NCBI RefSeq assembly: GCF_011074885.1
Contig: NC_054689.1
Coordinates: 1,550,001 to 1,614,000, forward strand
Reading direction: 5' to 3'
Length of the DNA: 64,000 nt
Source: Brettanomyces bruxellensis
Lineage: Eukaryota > Ascomycota > Pichiomycetes > Pichiales > Pichiaceae
The notes under the pieces: model-generated
Database searches by the model: none
Told to the model about the DNA's origin: nothing
What the model saw: only the letters and a program-made list of their open reading frames with translations
Shown: one piece after another, positions 1 to 10,565 of the stretch
How positions within the stretch are numbered: position 1 is the stretch's first letter
How the letters are laid out: every line of letters begins with the position of its first letter
Translations under genes and position numbers: made by a program

Positions 1-481
1 TATCCAACGTTTTCTTCGCATTCTTCCTTCTTAGCTCTCCTGCCTTCGTATTCTTCTCTTTTTTCTCGACAAGTTCGGATATGTTTGTACCACTTGCTGG
101 TGCATTCTTTAAACGTTGATTGTGCCGAATTTCTGCCGCATTTTCATGTTCCCAGGCGTTACCCCTTCCATTGGTTTTTAATCCATTAGATTGCAAAGAA
201 GTATTGCTAGTTTCTTTGAAAGAATGAATTTCGCCCTTCTGCTTATTACTTCTTCTATTTTTTTCACCAAAAAGCATATTGGAAAAGTTTGTTATAAAAT
301 CCAATGCTTTGGAACTCTCTCCAAGCAAATTTAAAAAGTGTTGACTCACAGCATCCCGTGTTCTTAAGTTACTTAAAGCATAATCGACTATCTGAGCGAT
401 CGAGTCTGAGTCCAATGGCAATATTGATCCAATGGTATTTGTGGCATAATTCTTGATTTGATTTCGTGTATAAGATGACAT
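1..481 (-). CDS. RQT4: Rqt4/TRIP4-like protein, N-terminal part (cut by window edge)
   Basis: An open frame starts at the ATG at 481 on the minus strand and runs off the left edge with about 160 codons visible. The first ~70 residues (start MSSYTRNQIKNYA, later IVDYAL and HFLNLLGES) look like the helical N-terminal domain of the ASC-1/TRIP4 family, whose yeast member Rqt4 (YKR023W) belongs to the ribosome-quality-control trigger complex that splits collided ribosomes. After that the protein turns polar and Lys/Glu-rich, as in the family linker. The zinc-finger part would lie outside the window, so the call rests on the N-terminus only. It is divergent from the CCCH gene, with 284 bp between start codons. 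Confidence 0.6.
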   Translation of the reverse strand, partial: MSSYTRNQIKNYATNTIGSILPLDSDSIAQIVDYALSNLRTRDAVSQHFLNLLGESSKALDFITNFSNMLFGEKNRRSNKQKGEIHSFKETSNTSLQSNGLKTNGRGNAWEHENAAEIRHNQRLKNAPASGTNISELVEKKEKNTKAGELRRKNAKKTLD

Positions 482-765
482 CTGTCCGGTTTTTCAAAGC
501 TTTTATGTAATTATTATATAAAAATCATCGTTTCTACTGCAGAATAGGGAATCTCTAAAATTCATGGTGCCCTACACCCATGAACTCATTTTATAAGAAG
601 AAGAAGAAAAAAATAGAAAAAAAATTAAGACTTCTGCTTGCATGCTTGTTTGTGCTCCTGGTGTCCTTATACATCGAAAACCTATTTTATTTTACTATTG
701 CTCTAGATGTTACGAGTGTGTGCGAATTACAGTGGTGTATATATACTAATTTAGCGCTACATACA

Positions 766-1944
766 ATGGAAGATCATTTGAATACAAAAAGCAATAGCAC
801 GCAGGTAAACTTTTCTTCAGAAGATATTCATCTTCTACGGAGAGAACTCAAACAAAAGCAGAAGGCATTAATGAAACGACATGAATTATTGAAAAAGCAG
901 CTTCAAACGAGAATTGCTTCCAGAAATTTGGTTAAGCAATTAACGACAAGTAAAAGCAAAACAACATTGAACACTGACAGGCAAAAATGTATGAAAGCGC
1001 CGAAAGTAAGTTTAGCGCTAGAAAAACAACAGAGGCGATTACTAGAAACAGTGTATAGAAATAGAGTTGCGTATAGTTACAAAAATCGAATATCGTTAGG
1101 TGGCTTGAAATATGTCTTAATCCATGGAGGGAACACGTTAGCATTAGTATCATCTGAAAATGAATCCACGAAGCATAAATTAACGAGTATCGACGACTTA
1201 GAATTATGGATTGTTTACATGCACAAGAAATACGTAAAAGATTATTTTGGAAACTACAACTTGCAAGAAAAAGATCATCTATACAATAACACCAAGGGTG
1301 AATGTGTGTATTATACGAGAAACGGTTACTGCCAAAATTTGAGATGCAAATATAAACACACACCTGGTCATGTTGCCTTGTGCCCGAACATAATGTCCAC
1401 TCAGCATGAATGTAATAACAATCACTGCCATTTATCACATGAACCTTCACAATTTAATGCTCCCTCTTGTAAGTTTTTTCAAGAAGGTAAATGCTCGAAT
1501 GTGAATTGTGTTTTCTCGCATAAGCTCGAAGCAGAAGCTGACACTCCTGTTTGCAGACCATTCGCTATTAATGGATACTGTGATCTTGGGCGAAAATGCC
1601 CATACAGGCATGTTTTTGATTGCCCAGATATGCAGGAGTACGGATATTGTATGAGAGGTTCAACATGTCACTTAAATCATTCATTTAGTGTGAAGAAAAA
1701 CGGTAACAATGATAAGGGGCCCAGGAAGGCCATTCGAAATTCGGATAATGATGAGGTGGTGACGTATATTGATGACAACCGGTCAAAATCCTCTAAATTT
1801 ATTGTAGCGGACCAAGAGTTGTTGAAAAGAAAAGTCTCAAATCCATCTGGGAGCGAAGATATCATTTCGGAGTCTGGGTATTTACCTCAGAGCGGTGATG
1901 AAGATAAGCAGCTTTCAGGGAACAAGGATTTTGTTCATGTCTAA
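766..1944 (+). CDS. Five-finger CCCH zinc-finger protein (ZC3H3/Red5-like)
   Basis: The protein has 392 residues from the ATG at 766. An upstream in-frame ATG at 580 would add 62 residues rich in Lys then hydrophobics, which look like translated leader, so I prefer 766. Five consecutive CCCH fingers can be read in the second half. Their spacings are C-x8-C-x4-C-x3-H, C-x9-C-x4-C-x3-H, C-x7-C-x4-C-x3-H, then twice C-x8-C-x5-C-x3-H. Five tandem fingers after a Lys/Gln-rich coiled N-terminus is the layout of ZC3H3 and fission yeast Red5, nuclear proteins acting in mRNA 3'-end processing, export or decay. S. cerevisiae Lee1 has only two fingers. The C-terminus is polar. It is convergent with IME2, 163 bp apart. 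The family is fairly sure; exact orthology is not. Confidence 0.8.
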   Translation: MEDHLNTKSNSTQVNFSSEDIHLLRRELKQKQKALMKRHELLKKQLQTRIASRNLVKQLTTSKSKTTLNTDRQKCMKAPKVSLALEKQQRRLLETVYRNRVAYSYKNRISLGGLKYVLIHGGNTLALVSSENESTKHKLTSIDDLELWIVYMHKKYVKDYFGNYNLQEKDHLYNNTKGECVYYTRNGYCQNLRCKYKHTPGHVALCPNIMSTQHECNNNHCHLSHEPSQFNAPSCKFFQEGKCSNVNCVFSHKLEAEADTPVCRPFAINGYCDLGRKCPYRHVFDCPDMQEYGYCMRGSTCHLNHSFSVKKNGNNDKGPRKAIRNSDNDEVVTYIDDNRSKSSKFIVADQELLKRKVSNPSGSEDIISESGYLPQSGDEDKQLSGNKDFVHV

Positions 1945-2107
1945 TAGTAATGTAGCATTTTTTATTTTATTTTTGCTTTCTGCTTGGGTATAGGTTTATT
2001 ATTATTTATAGCGATTTATAGAAGAATATATTTTAACTGGCATCAAAATATCTTTCCTCCAGTATGCATATGGACGCACAAGATAAGGCCACTGTATGTT
2101 GTGAATT

Positions 2108-3997
2108 TTATTTTGCGATTTTGTCTTGCAGAGGTACATCCAAATTGTACGAATTTTTAAAGCTCAAACTCAGATCATCAAATGAAGAATCTTCGATTGA
2201 CGATAGATTTGGCTTCACACAGATTTCCGAATCTTTCAGAAAATCTTTCAGTTTGTCGTAATTGGGGATTTCAAGAGATGTAAGTTGTGTTTCACCATTC
2301 ACAAAACTTGGATCTGGGTACACATCCTCCTTTTTGAGTTCCAATGGAAGTTCAGAAGAATATAATTCTAGTGATTCTGTAGGGAATTGTATTCCATTGG
2401 CATCGTCTGAATCCATGCTGATAGAAGAGTATTGATAATTCTCTTCATCTGTATTACCACTCCCACTTTCATTGTTATCCTCTCCATCCTCTTTTTCTAA
2501 GGATGGAATCTTTTCCTCTTTTCGCTGATTCGTATGCCTATTTCTAAATAAATGAAACAAGTCTAGATCAAAGTTTCTTAATTTCTTCTCTTTATTTAGA
2601 CTTCGGTTCGTTGAACTGGCTGAACCCTCAATTTGATCAATTTTTGATGAAACAGGATTGGTATTCTCCTTTAGGTTAATGTTGTCCATCCTCTTTGTTT
2701 TCATCGTTGACAGTTCCTTTTCACCAAGATTTGAAAGACTGTTAATGAAGGCACATCCTTTTTCGTAACGAAGTTTATCTTCTTCTGTTAGAACAGTATT
2801 CCGGAAGTACAAGCTTTTCGCAAGGATTTCCGCCTTTGCTCTGAGTCCAGCATCCCAAGTCAAGCATGATTTTACAATCTCATATAACTGATATCTCTCT
2901 GTTTTTGGAATATCTTTTCTTGGTAAAATATGACTGATACTAGTACCAGGTAACTTTGGCAAACAAAATCCCAATTTTGCGGCCAAAGGCTGTGCTTCAT
3001 CCCAATAACCTCCTAACGGTTCCTTAATTTCTGGACAATTTATTCTCTCCGGGCAGCCTAAAAGTTCCAACACTTTCCAGGTTTGATCCAATTCATTCTG
3101 TCCTGGAAGAAGGGGGTTAAATGTAGCCGTTTCAACTGCCACACAACCAAATGCCCAAATGTCCACTGGAAATGAATACTTCTTTTTTCGAAGAAGAATT
3201 TCAGGTGACCTGTACCAGCGGGTAGACACATATGCGGTGAAGGTATTGTTGTTGCTGACATGACGAGCTAAACCATAATCTGCTAACTTTATAACATAAG
3301 TGCAATTTTTCATGGATGGTGGCACATTTTCTTTTGATCCGTAAAAAGTCACTGTTGGCATCACAAGAATATTTTCAGGTTTTATATCCCTGTGAAAGAA
3401 TTTAGAGCGATGTATATGTCGAATTGCTGCTAAAAGCTGTGCTAATATATTTTTCAACGTTGGAGGGGAAAATAAGGATCCCTTTCTTGTTTTCATCAAT
3501 TGGTATAAATTTTGATTCATTGTTTCCATTACAATATGGAGCTTCAAGAACATTTTGTCAATGAACACATCATATATCTGAACGAGATTCGGATGGGAAG
3601 AAACTGAAAGGATAAAGTTAACCTCTTTAACCCTAGAATAATCTGCTACCGAGTGGAGCTTTTTGATCATGATTTTAATTGCCACTAATTGAGTTGGAGC
3701 TCTTTGATAGTTAGCGATTGGTTCCATTAAAGTTCCCACTTGACGGCACATATTTTTTCTGATAGATTGCATATAGCCATTTTTGATTTTAGCCAGAATA
3801 ACTGAGCCAAAACTTCCTGTTCCCAAGCCTCCAACCACTTGATACTTTTCTTCTGCCAGCTTTACTGGTAACTCTAATCTATCATAATATGGTATTATCT
3901 CTTCCTTCGAATCAATGGGATTCCAAACTGGGTTGAGAGAGTCTGATGCTGGTAATGCAAAGGTATGACCGGAGCAATTTTCTACCAAGTCCGACAT
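2108..3997 (-). CDS. IME2: Ime2-like meiosis-inducing protein kinase
   Basis: A 629-residue Ser/Thr kinase of the RCK/Ime2 group, which drives premeiotic S phase and meiotic divisions. From the ATG at 3997: glycine loop GLGTGSFGSV near residue 57, an Ime2-type insertion containing GTLME before the VAIK lysine, HRDIKPEN, LADYGLAR, and an activation loop TAYVSTRWYRSPE with the T-x-Y dual phosphorylation pair. The open frame extends 15 codons upstream, but only to a TTG, so the ATG at 3997 is taken. The magnesium motif reads DYG where S. cerevisiae Ime2 has DFG. The C-terminal third is acidic, Ser/Asn-rich and probably regulatory, as in Ime2. I found no URS1 element upstream. Confidence 0.93.
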   Translation of the reverse strand: MSDLVENCSGHTFALPASDSLNPVWNPIDSKEEIIPYYDRLELPVKLAEEKYQVVGGLGTGSFGSVILAKIKNGYMQSIRKNMCRQVGTLMEPIANYQRAPTQLVAIKIMIKKLHSVADYSRVKEVNFILSVSSHPNLVQIYDVFIDKMFLKLHIVMETMNQNLYQLMKTRKGSLFSPPTLKNILAQLLAAIRHIHRSKFFHRDIKPENILVMPTVTFYGSKENVPPSMKNCTYVIKLADYGLARHVSNNNTFTAYVSTRWYRSPEILLRKKKYSFPVDIWAFGCVAVETATFNPLLPGQNELDQTWKVLELLGCPERINCPEIKEPLGGYWDEAQPLAAKLGFCLPKLPGTSISHILPRKDIPKTERYQLYEIVKSCLTWDAGLRAKAEILAKSLYFRNTVLTEEDKLRYEKGCAFINSLSNLGEKELSTMKTKRMDNINLKENTNPVSSKIDQIEGSASSTNRSLNKEKKLRNFDLDLFHLFRNRHTNQRKEEKIPSLEKEDGEDNNESGSGNTDEENYQYSSISMDSDDANGIQFPTESLELYSSELPLELKKEDVYPDPSFVNGETQLTSLEIPNYDKLKDFLKDSEICVKPNLSSIEDSSFDDLSLSFKNSYNLDVPLQDKIAK

Positions 3998-5470
3998 CCG
4001 GTTATTTAAAGAAGTCTCTTCGTTTTTTAAATCAAATGACAAAAAGATAGGATTAATTATGAACTAGTGTGAGTAAAAAATATGTATTTTGACAAGGCTT
4101 AAAATCATCAACTTAGCGTTTTGGATTTCAATTTCGAAGTCAAACTTGAAAACACCAGAAGTTTTAATTTATATATTCAGTAGGATATCTGACAGACAGC
4201 TCCCAATATATAGATATTGATGGAGGGGTATACGAAATGACGACAAAAAAGAAAAATAATTATTAGCATAATAATAATGCAAACAAGGATTACTAGCAGA
4301 CAAAGAAGTATGGTAGAATTAGGATTACCACAAAAAATAAAATAAAACTTAAAAATATATTAAATTCGCTTGGAATAACTAAAAACTGAAAGCCGTGTGA
4401 CGATTTACACTCTTTGATTAATACCCTTCCCTCTTTTTCGAAAATTTCCTTCTTTAGCAAATATTAAAAAAAGAAAGAATGAATTAAATAAGTTTAATAT
4501 AAATGAGTGGCCTAGAATAAAACAGTAATGTGCAGAAGATGATGCAAGATCCCTGGCGACAAATCTGCAGAACATATGCAAAATAAGGGATCAATCCTAA
4601 TTTACTAATTTTGTCCAGAAGGAGCCACACACAAAAAAAAATCAGGTTCAAAATCTCTTGTGATGTAGATAGAGGTCGTATCCCTTTTAAAGGGGTAGGA
4701 GGAGGACATTTCTCACATAATATAATTACCACTGGCTGTACTTTAAATAAAAGAACTAGAACTCCCTATGATTGAAAAAAAGCTTCCAAATCAATATACG
4801 GGAAAAAGGAAATAAAGCCAAAGTTCCCACTACAAATAATACATACTCTTAGTAGCCATCAATCTTCACCTAATGCTAATTATGTTTTTGAGAAGGTAAT
4901 ATCTAAGATTTGACCGAATATCGTTGATTTCTTTCTACGTAGCGACTCACACATAATCTTATATGTGTATATAATTTCTATTACATTAAAAGACCAGGGC
5001 CCAATTTGTGACTAACAGCTGGTCTGAGTCAGTTTCGCTTTTTAGTGATAACTAAATTTGTGCCTAACTGATTTAGTGAATGAATTGAGTACATTTCCGA
5101 TTCAGCGATGATGGTTTTGGTTCTTGGACTCCGTCTGATCAAATAAAAAAAAAAAAAAAAAAAAAAAAAAACGGAGATCTCAATAGATTTACGTATTGTT
5201 CCAGGGCGACACATTACCGCTGTTTTCAGCAAACTTTAGGAAATCGAGCACCTTCATTTTTTAGTTTTATTTTATTTTTATTTTACGACCGAAGATAAAG
5301 AACGAGATAGATAACCCCTCGTTATCTTCATCTCAGTTTAAAAAAGCATTCATCAACTCAATAAAAAATATTATTTCGACTTGCAATACATACTACATAC
5401 ATTAGAATACAGCCCTTGCTGAATCAATTTATAAGAAGTGGTCTTCTATTCTCTCGCCCAAATTACTACA
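3998..5470. other. Divergent intergenic region IME2 / hydrolase-phosphatase
   Basis: About 1.47 kb without a convincing gene. It is very AT-rich and contains a 27-base A run (5145-5171). A TGAGTCA heptamer occurs at 5025-5031, but it is as likely chance as function. Short open frames here are low-complexity and mostly lack ATG starts. Confidence 0.6.
5145..5171. repeat. A27 homopolymer
   Basis: Twenty-seven consecutive A residues in the divergent promoter region. Long dA:dT tracts exclude nucleosomes in yeast promoters. The length is likely variable between strains and hard to assemble exactly. Confidence 0.9.
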
Positions 5471-7366
5471 ATGGACGCGGCAGATTCAGCATCTACTAGC
5501 ACATCCGGGTTGTTGCCAAAGGAAAAGAAGAAACTGATTTTAAATACTGCAACTATAGAAGACCTTCAAAAAAAATACGGAGCGGTTAAACCATCTTTTC
5601 ATGAAGTACTTTATAAGCTTTATCAAAATGATTTATATACAGAATTTGATAAAAGAGTTCTACAAATGAAACCAAATGATTGTGCAATTATACAGAAATA
5701 CTCAAAGGTTGAGACATTTCCGATTGATGGCCACGATAATTTGAAGATGGTTACAGTTAATACTTTCATCAGTGATCATCCTCTTCGAGAGTTTCATCGA
5801 AGATCTGTGAAAAAGTGGAAAGACATAGCTGATATGGAGGGTCTGGAAAGGGCCCAGAATCAGCTTGCAAAAATTGAAAACCTACCATTGCTTGTATTTA
5901 TCCATGGTCTAGGGGGTCAACTTTCGCAATTTGAACCGATTATACAAGAATTTAGAAATTGCTCAGATATGTTTGGAATTGATCTACCAGGATTCGGTAA
6001 TTCAAAACCCACGGAAAAAACACATCTGTTTACAAAACTTTCTGCATCTTCTGAAGAGGACAACAAAAAATTAAATCAAACATTTATAAATATGCGGACA
6101 GAGAATTATAGAACAGATAGCATAGTGGATATATTGTATCAAATTCTTTTGCAGAAATTTCCCAAAAGAACATTTATTATTGTGGCCCACTCCATGGGAA
6201 CACATTTAGCCATTAAACTTGTGAATCGGCTACCTTCAAATACAGTTGAAAGTTTATGTTTTATATCACCCCCAAAATTGAGCGAGACTGTAGACCAGCC
6301 ACCAAGTATACCATATATTACAAAATCATTTTTGGCATTATCCAGTTTCTATCCCAGATTATTTGATTTTTATCGAATGATCGACAGATTTGGCGGCCTA
6401 TATTCACACTCGGTCAACAGCTATCTTTATCCCGCTGAAAAGGACGTTTTTAAACGGTTGACACAACTTCGTTGGAATCTCGATACAAATTCAATTGTAT
6501 TCCTCAAATATGCAAGAGCATTCAGGCCAGCTGCCGCCACAGAATTGCTCGGTGCCGCCTCTAAATTGTGTCATTCAACCGATCAGGAAAGGCCACGTAT
6601 ATTAATCTGTTGTGGCGATAGCGATAAAGTGACTCCATTAAAATACAGTAAAGAGATTACAAACATTTTAAGAGACTCTGGTTTTGCTGTAAAGCTTTCC
6701 AAAGTGAAGGAAGCTAATCACTCAGTGTTTTTAGATAGGCCGCATGTTCTTTCTGGACTTGTTTACCAGTTTGTCAGTGAACTGGGTCTTAACATTGATT
6801 GTACCTGGACACTTAAAATAAGGGCGATTATTGGTGGGGACAAATGGAGTATGAAAAATATTGAGAAGTGGAAAAAAGCGGTGACTTTATCCAAACCATT
6901 AATTAACTATGCAAGTCCAGAAAAACCCAAATCACCGTTATTGGGCATGAAAACATTAAGGGAGAATGACCCAACGCACAACCCTCTGACATTTGAAAGT
7001 ACACATCCAGAGATTTATGCTATCATGGATATTGGTTCTGACACACCATCCTACGATCCAAAAGACTTTAAACGTATAAAGTACATTAAGTATAAGACTG
7101 AGTCAAAGGTTACACCCGATGATATTACAATTGCCAAATTTCTCGATATTGTTGATAAGCTCGTTTTGGCAAAACAGAGCAATCAGTATATAGTTGTTCA
7201 TTGTCACTATGGTCAAAACCGAACTGGATTCTTGATATGTTGCTACCTTGTTGAGAGATTGGGATGGACGGTAAAGGAAGCTTTGGAAGCTTTTGAAAAT
7301 TCAAAGGAACCTGGAATTAAGCATCAACATTTCAAGAATGCCCTTTATCTCAGGTATGGCGAATGA
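5471..7366 (+). CDS. Alpha/beta-hydrolase fused to capping-enzyme-type cysteine phosphatase
   Basis: A 631-residue two-domain protein from the ATG at 5471; the frame opens upstream only at a GTG. Residues ~140-445 form an alpha/beta-hydrolase: oxyanion loop FIHGLGGQ near 143, nucleophile elbow AHSMG with Ser241, an acid in CCGDSDKVTP and a His in EANHSVF. Residues ~495-631 form a dual-specificity-like phosphatase with signature HCHYGQNRTG (Cys578, Arg584). The sequence around it (NRTGFLICCYLVERLGW, and PGIK.QHFKNALYLRYG at the end) is closest, by eye, to the RNA 5'-triphosphatase domain of metazoan capping enzyme. Budding yeasts cap mRNA with the unrelated Cet1 enzyme, so the role here is open: RNA, phosphoinositide or protein phosphatase are all possible. 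No signal peptide or membrane segment is evident. Both catalytic sites look intact. Confidence 0.85.
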   Translation: MDAADSASTSTSGLLPKEKKKLILNTATIEDLQKKYGAVKPSFHEVLYKLYQNDLYTEFDKRVLQMKPNDCAIIQKYSKVETFPIDGHDNLKMVTVNTFISDHPLREFHRRSVKKWKDIADMEGLERAQNQLAKIENLPLLVFIHGLGGQLSQFEPIIQEFRNCSDMFGIDLPGFGNSKPTEKTHLFTKLSASSEEDNKKLNQTFINMRTENYRTDSIVDILYQILLQKFPKRTFIIVAHSMGTHLAIKLVNRLPSNTVESLCFISPPKLSETVDQPPSIPYITKSFLALSSFYPRLFDFYRMIDRFGGLYSHSVNSYLYPAEKDVFKRLTQLRWNLDTNSIVFLKYARAFRPAAATELLGAASKLCHSTDQERPRILICCGDSDKVTPLKYSKEITNILRDSGFAVKLSKVKEANHSVFLDRPHVLSGLVYQFVSELGLNIDCTWTLKIRAIIGGDKWSMKNIEKWKKAVTLSKPLINYASPEKPKSPLLGMKTLRENDPTHNPLTFESTHPEIYAIMDIGSDTPSYDPKDFKRIKYIKYKTESKVTPDDITIAKFLDIVDKLVLAKQSNQYIVVHCHYGQNRTGFLICCYLVERLGWTVKEALEAFENSKEPGIKHQHFKNALYLRYGE

Positions 7367-7891
7367 GGATTTTAACTTAAGAAAAATAATGATACAAATT
7401 CTAGTGTACGATAGTTAATTTAATTTAAGAATATGTTTCATTGCACCAGTAGTAAATAAGACACTCGGCCTGATTAATAATAATATAATAAAAGATGTTG
7501 AATGAAAAAAAAAACACTTAACTAACCCATAGTGTTTTGTGATGAATTGATTTTCGTGAAATGGTAATGGCAGACTATTTTAGTGCCATAAATGCGTAAA
7601 TAAGCGGAGACAACCCGTCAAACCAACCGCCTAAGTAAATAAAATAAGAAAAACCCAAATTGCTTTATTTTAAAGCTCGCAATCCATGCAAGCAAGAAGG
7701 TGAATGTACTCGAACACTTTGAATATTAGTCGGACAAAGCACAGTAATAAAGTATATCATACCAGCCAATATTTCAGTCCTCAAGTTTCCTCAATTAGGA
7801 GAAGAAAGCATCAATAGGTAAAATGCGAATAAAAAGACATCATAAATTGAATCGCAGATGACATCACTTCTATTCCATAATATAAGAACAC
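7367..7891. other. Intergenic, no gene seen
   Basis: About 0.5 kb of AT-rich 3' flank between the fusion gene and the small minus-strand ORF. No RNA gene or motif recognised. Confidence 0.5.
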
Positions 7892-8086
7892 TTATATTCT
7901 AAACGCACTGCGTTCGTTAAAATGGCCATGCAACAACATGTCATCTTCTTTTGTAGTCATCGAGTGCTTTAACGGCAAAATAAATGGTAATCCCAGACCA
8001 AGGGCCAAATATCCTAAAGCAGCCACCCTTTGGGAGGTAGAGATACGAACTGGTCGACTAAATTGATATAAACTTCTGTAAAACAT
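7892..8086 (-). CDS. Small hypothetical single-span protein, possibly mitochondrial
   Basis: A 64-residue ORF from the ATG at 8086. The first ~20 residues carry four Arg and no acidic residue, with Ser/Tyr, like a mitochondrial presequence. A hydrophobic Gly/Leu stretch with the segment LGLGLPFILPLKH follows, then a short charged tail. The layout resembles small inner-membrane subunits such as Cox7c/Cox8, but their diagnostic motif before the membrane span is not visible. I do not recognise the family. The ORF lies alone between two large gaps, so it could be real or a chance frame. Confidence 0.4.
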   Translation of the reverse strand: MFYRSLYQFSRPVRISTSQRVAALGYLALGLGLPFILPLKHSMTTKEDDMLLHGHFNERSAFRI

Positions 8087-9499
8087 CAATAAATGTAATG
8101 ATTCGCTGATCTCTGTATGGTATAATTAGAAAGAGCTGTAACAATATCCTCAATTTTTCTGCCAGAGAATTGGAAGTGGGGCTATTATAGCTTAAATATC
8201 TCAACAAATATTCAAAGCTGAGAAAGCAAGTCTCGAATTAAATCATAATAAAGTGTGTCTGTTTAGATTTAAACAGAAAATAGAAGATCTTGCCATATAT
8301 ATACGGACACAGCAATGTGTGTCGTTTACTTATTGATGCTTCTCGTATAACACCAACGAGGAAGCCCCTACAAAGAAAACAATGCATTCAGGAATTTGGA
8401 TTCTGTGAGAGTGGTGAGATTTTTTTTTGAGGAAAACAATGCAATTGAAGTTTCCATATCAGAGCATTATTGTTCAAACAGCCCATAAATAATAAAAAAG
8501 TTTAAAAGCTGTATGAGTAACAAGCCAAGAAAATGGGAAAAAAATCAAGATGATTCTTACCAAGCTTCTATGAGCCTCAATTAAAATCCTTACTGTGGTG
8601 GGTTACATAAGTATGTTAATGCAATTTGAAACTACATATCATTTGCCAGAAAGAACCACACTAAAACAAAAGGGAATAAAACCGTACGCTTAACCATTAA
8701 TGATATGATATCTTAAAAACTAAATTTTATTAATAGAGAGTGGTTATGAACAAAAATCAGAAATAAGAAATAGGTTAAGGTAAGTAATATAGAGAGGGCT
8801 TTCTATGGTGAGAGGCCACGATACATTTTCCTTTGCTGACAGCTACGAAATTTCTGATTGGCTGAAAATGTTGCTTTCTCAAAAACACTTTTTTTTGGGG
8901 CAAAATTTTGTACTTGGTCCTGAAAGAAATTCAGGTTGCATTGTCATAATAACCCGAGCTGTTGTATTTTAACCTTTCAAGTGTATTTAAACTCATTCTT
9001 TAATCTATTGGTAATTTAACTGGGGTACGGGAATGCTGGGGGAAGATTGATTGATATACAAAATTTTAGACTCTTGCCAGCCCTTTTTGTTATAATTTTT
9101 TTTACAAGTAGTTACTCTCGATACACTATAATCTTATTTTAAGGCATAACCTATATTCCTATGATGAAATGATATGCGATATTTGACATACTTTAAACAT
9201 ATTCAAAAGCTCATTTCCCTGTAACATCATCTCCTGCCATTTTGCGGATTTTCGGCCTATTTCTTATAATTTATTTTAATAATTTTTTCTTGAAGTTTTC
9301 AAACAGAGTACACGACAATCGACGCGCCTATCTTCTGGCTTGCATTTCAGACTTGACGATTTTACGACGCGTCGCGATACATGGAAAATAAATCTCCTGT
9401 ACGTGTAATTTTGTTATCCCGTTAAGGATAAATAACACTAAATCTGTTACAAGTATTTATGTTCCAACAGCAATACCCCTTGAATATAAGTAACATACT
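8087..9499. other. Intergenic, promoter side of CTF8
   Basis: About 1.4 kb with no convincing ORF. The proximal end holds an ACGCGT box for CTF8 and a nearby ACGCGC. The rest is AT-rich with scattered T runs. No tRNA-like boxes found. Confidence 0.5.
9367..9372. promoter_or_regulatory. MCB element upstream of CTF8
   Basis: ACGCGT, the MluI cell-cycle box bound by MBF (Mbp1-Swi6), 128 bp before the CTF8 start. A second near-match, GACGCGC, lies about 40 bp further upstream. Replication and cohesion genes are typical MBF targets, and an MBP1 gene is present in this window. A lone hexamer could be chance. Confidence 0.55.
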
Positions 9500-9967
9500 A
9501 TGCCGAGTAGAGAGATTAAATACGATCGGGCTTCAAAATCATTACAAGAAAGGGGAGACCCCGCTAGATTACAAGAGACTGCAATAAGGAATGGATCTGT
9601 TGTCTCTACCCCGGCGGGTCTTTTTTTGATAGAAATACAAGGGGAGCTTAACATTCCAACAAAGAAACCAGATGGGCTTAATGAAGAAGAAGAGAAATTG
9701 TTTATTACGAGAAAGGTTCCAAATATATACACGGATAATGATAAGCCGTGTAAGGACCTCGTTAGATTTGGCAAGATAGAAATTCATGAGCAATCCGGAG
9801 AAGCTATTCTTTACATTAGCACTTCACAACGTCTTGAGGGAAAGATTGAATCATTGGATTCTCCATTGGGTATATTGAAGATACCTCAGGGAGATGAGAG
9901 TTGTGAAATGCTTGATGTCATTAAGAAACGGTTGGTGTTCAGAAATAGACCACTTCCAATTATGTGA
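9500..9967 (+). CDS. CTF8: Ctf8, subunit of the Ctf18-RFC clamp loader
   Basis: A 155-residue protein. The C-terminal half carries the Ctf8 signature: LVRFGKIEIHE, a beta stretch ending in LYISTSQRLEGKI, then SPLGILKI, in the order and spacing of the family. The N-terminal part has FLIEIQGEL, also typical. Ctf8 with Dcc1 and Ctf18 forms an alternative RFC complex that acts on PCNA for sister-chromatid cohesion and replication-checkpoint signalling. Length is close to that of the S. cerevisiae protein (133 residues). The ATG at 9500 is the first in frame. The upstream MCB fits S-phase expression. Confidence 0.88.
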   Translation: MPSREIKYDRASKSLQERGDPARLQETAIRNGSVVSTPAGLFLIEIQGELNIPTKKPDGLNEEEEKLFITRKVPNIYTDNDKPCKDLVRFGKIEIHEQSGEAILYISTSQRLEGKIESLDSPLGILKIPQGDESCEMLDVIKKRLVFRNRPLPIM

Positions 9968-10565
9968 TTCCACAAGTCCAGATCGTGAAACTACCGAAAA
10001 TTTAATAAAAGTGCTTGCTTTACAATAATATACAACAGATTTCTGTCTTCATGTTTCAGAGTTATCCAAGCATGGCTCTGCTTGTATCCTCGCCTCTACT
10101 ACCGCATCTTTAGAAGTGATCATCAGAAACAAGCAGGTTTTTCACTTTAAAGGTCAATAAGGATCTTGTTTCATATGTTATGAATGAACAATAGGATGAT
10201 CTTTAATTTCTTCTGATTGGGCGGAGGTGAGAAAGATTGGAGGAAAGCAAAGTTTCCTATTTCGGTTTGCAAAGGGATTTTTGATACCGCGCCAGTTTTT
10301 TGGAAAGCACCAAACAACGATGAGAGAAAAAGTTTTCAATGCATTTTCTAAGATCATACAATATGACTTTCTCGATAAATTGTTTCATCGACATAGAACT
10401 ATTCTCTAGACGTTTGATTTCCATTTTGAGGAAATGATTTACGCACCACACTTTCCTACCTTGGATTTCAAAGGTTTATCTTTGACATAGAAGTACATAT
10501 TTGAGCCCAATCATTTGATTTGTACTGCAATCAATTAATATTTTTTCCACCTGATAGTCTGAATC

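Noticed and set aside
580..765. N-terminal extension of the CCCH protein with a hydrophobic, signal-like stretch
   Set aside because: Composition is Lys-run plus AT-driven hydrophobic codons and does not fit a nuclear CCCH protein; the ATG at 766 starts normal sequence.
3998..4042. Fifteen extra N-terminal codons for IME2
   Set aside because: The extension begins at a TTG; the first ATG is at 3997.
4484..4732. Minus-strand 82-codon frame with a hydrophobic stretch
   Set aside because: Low-complexity, AT-driven, no family feature, in a promoter region.
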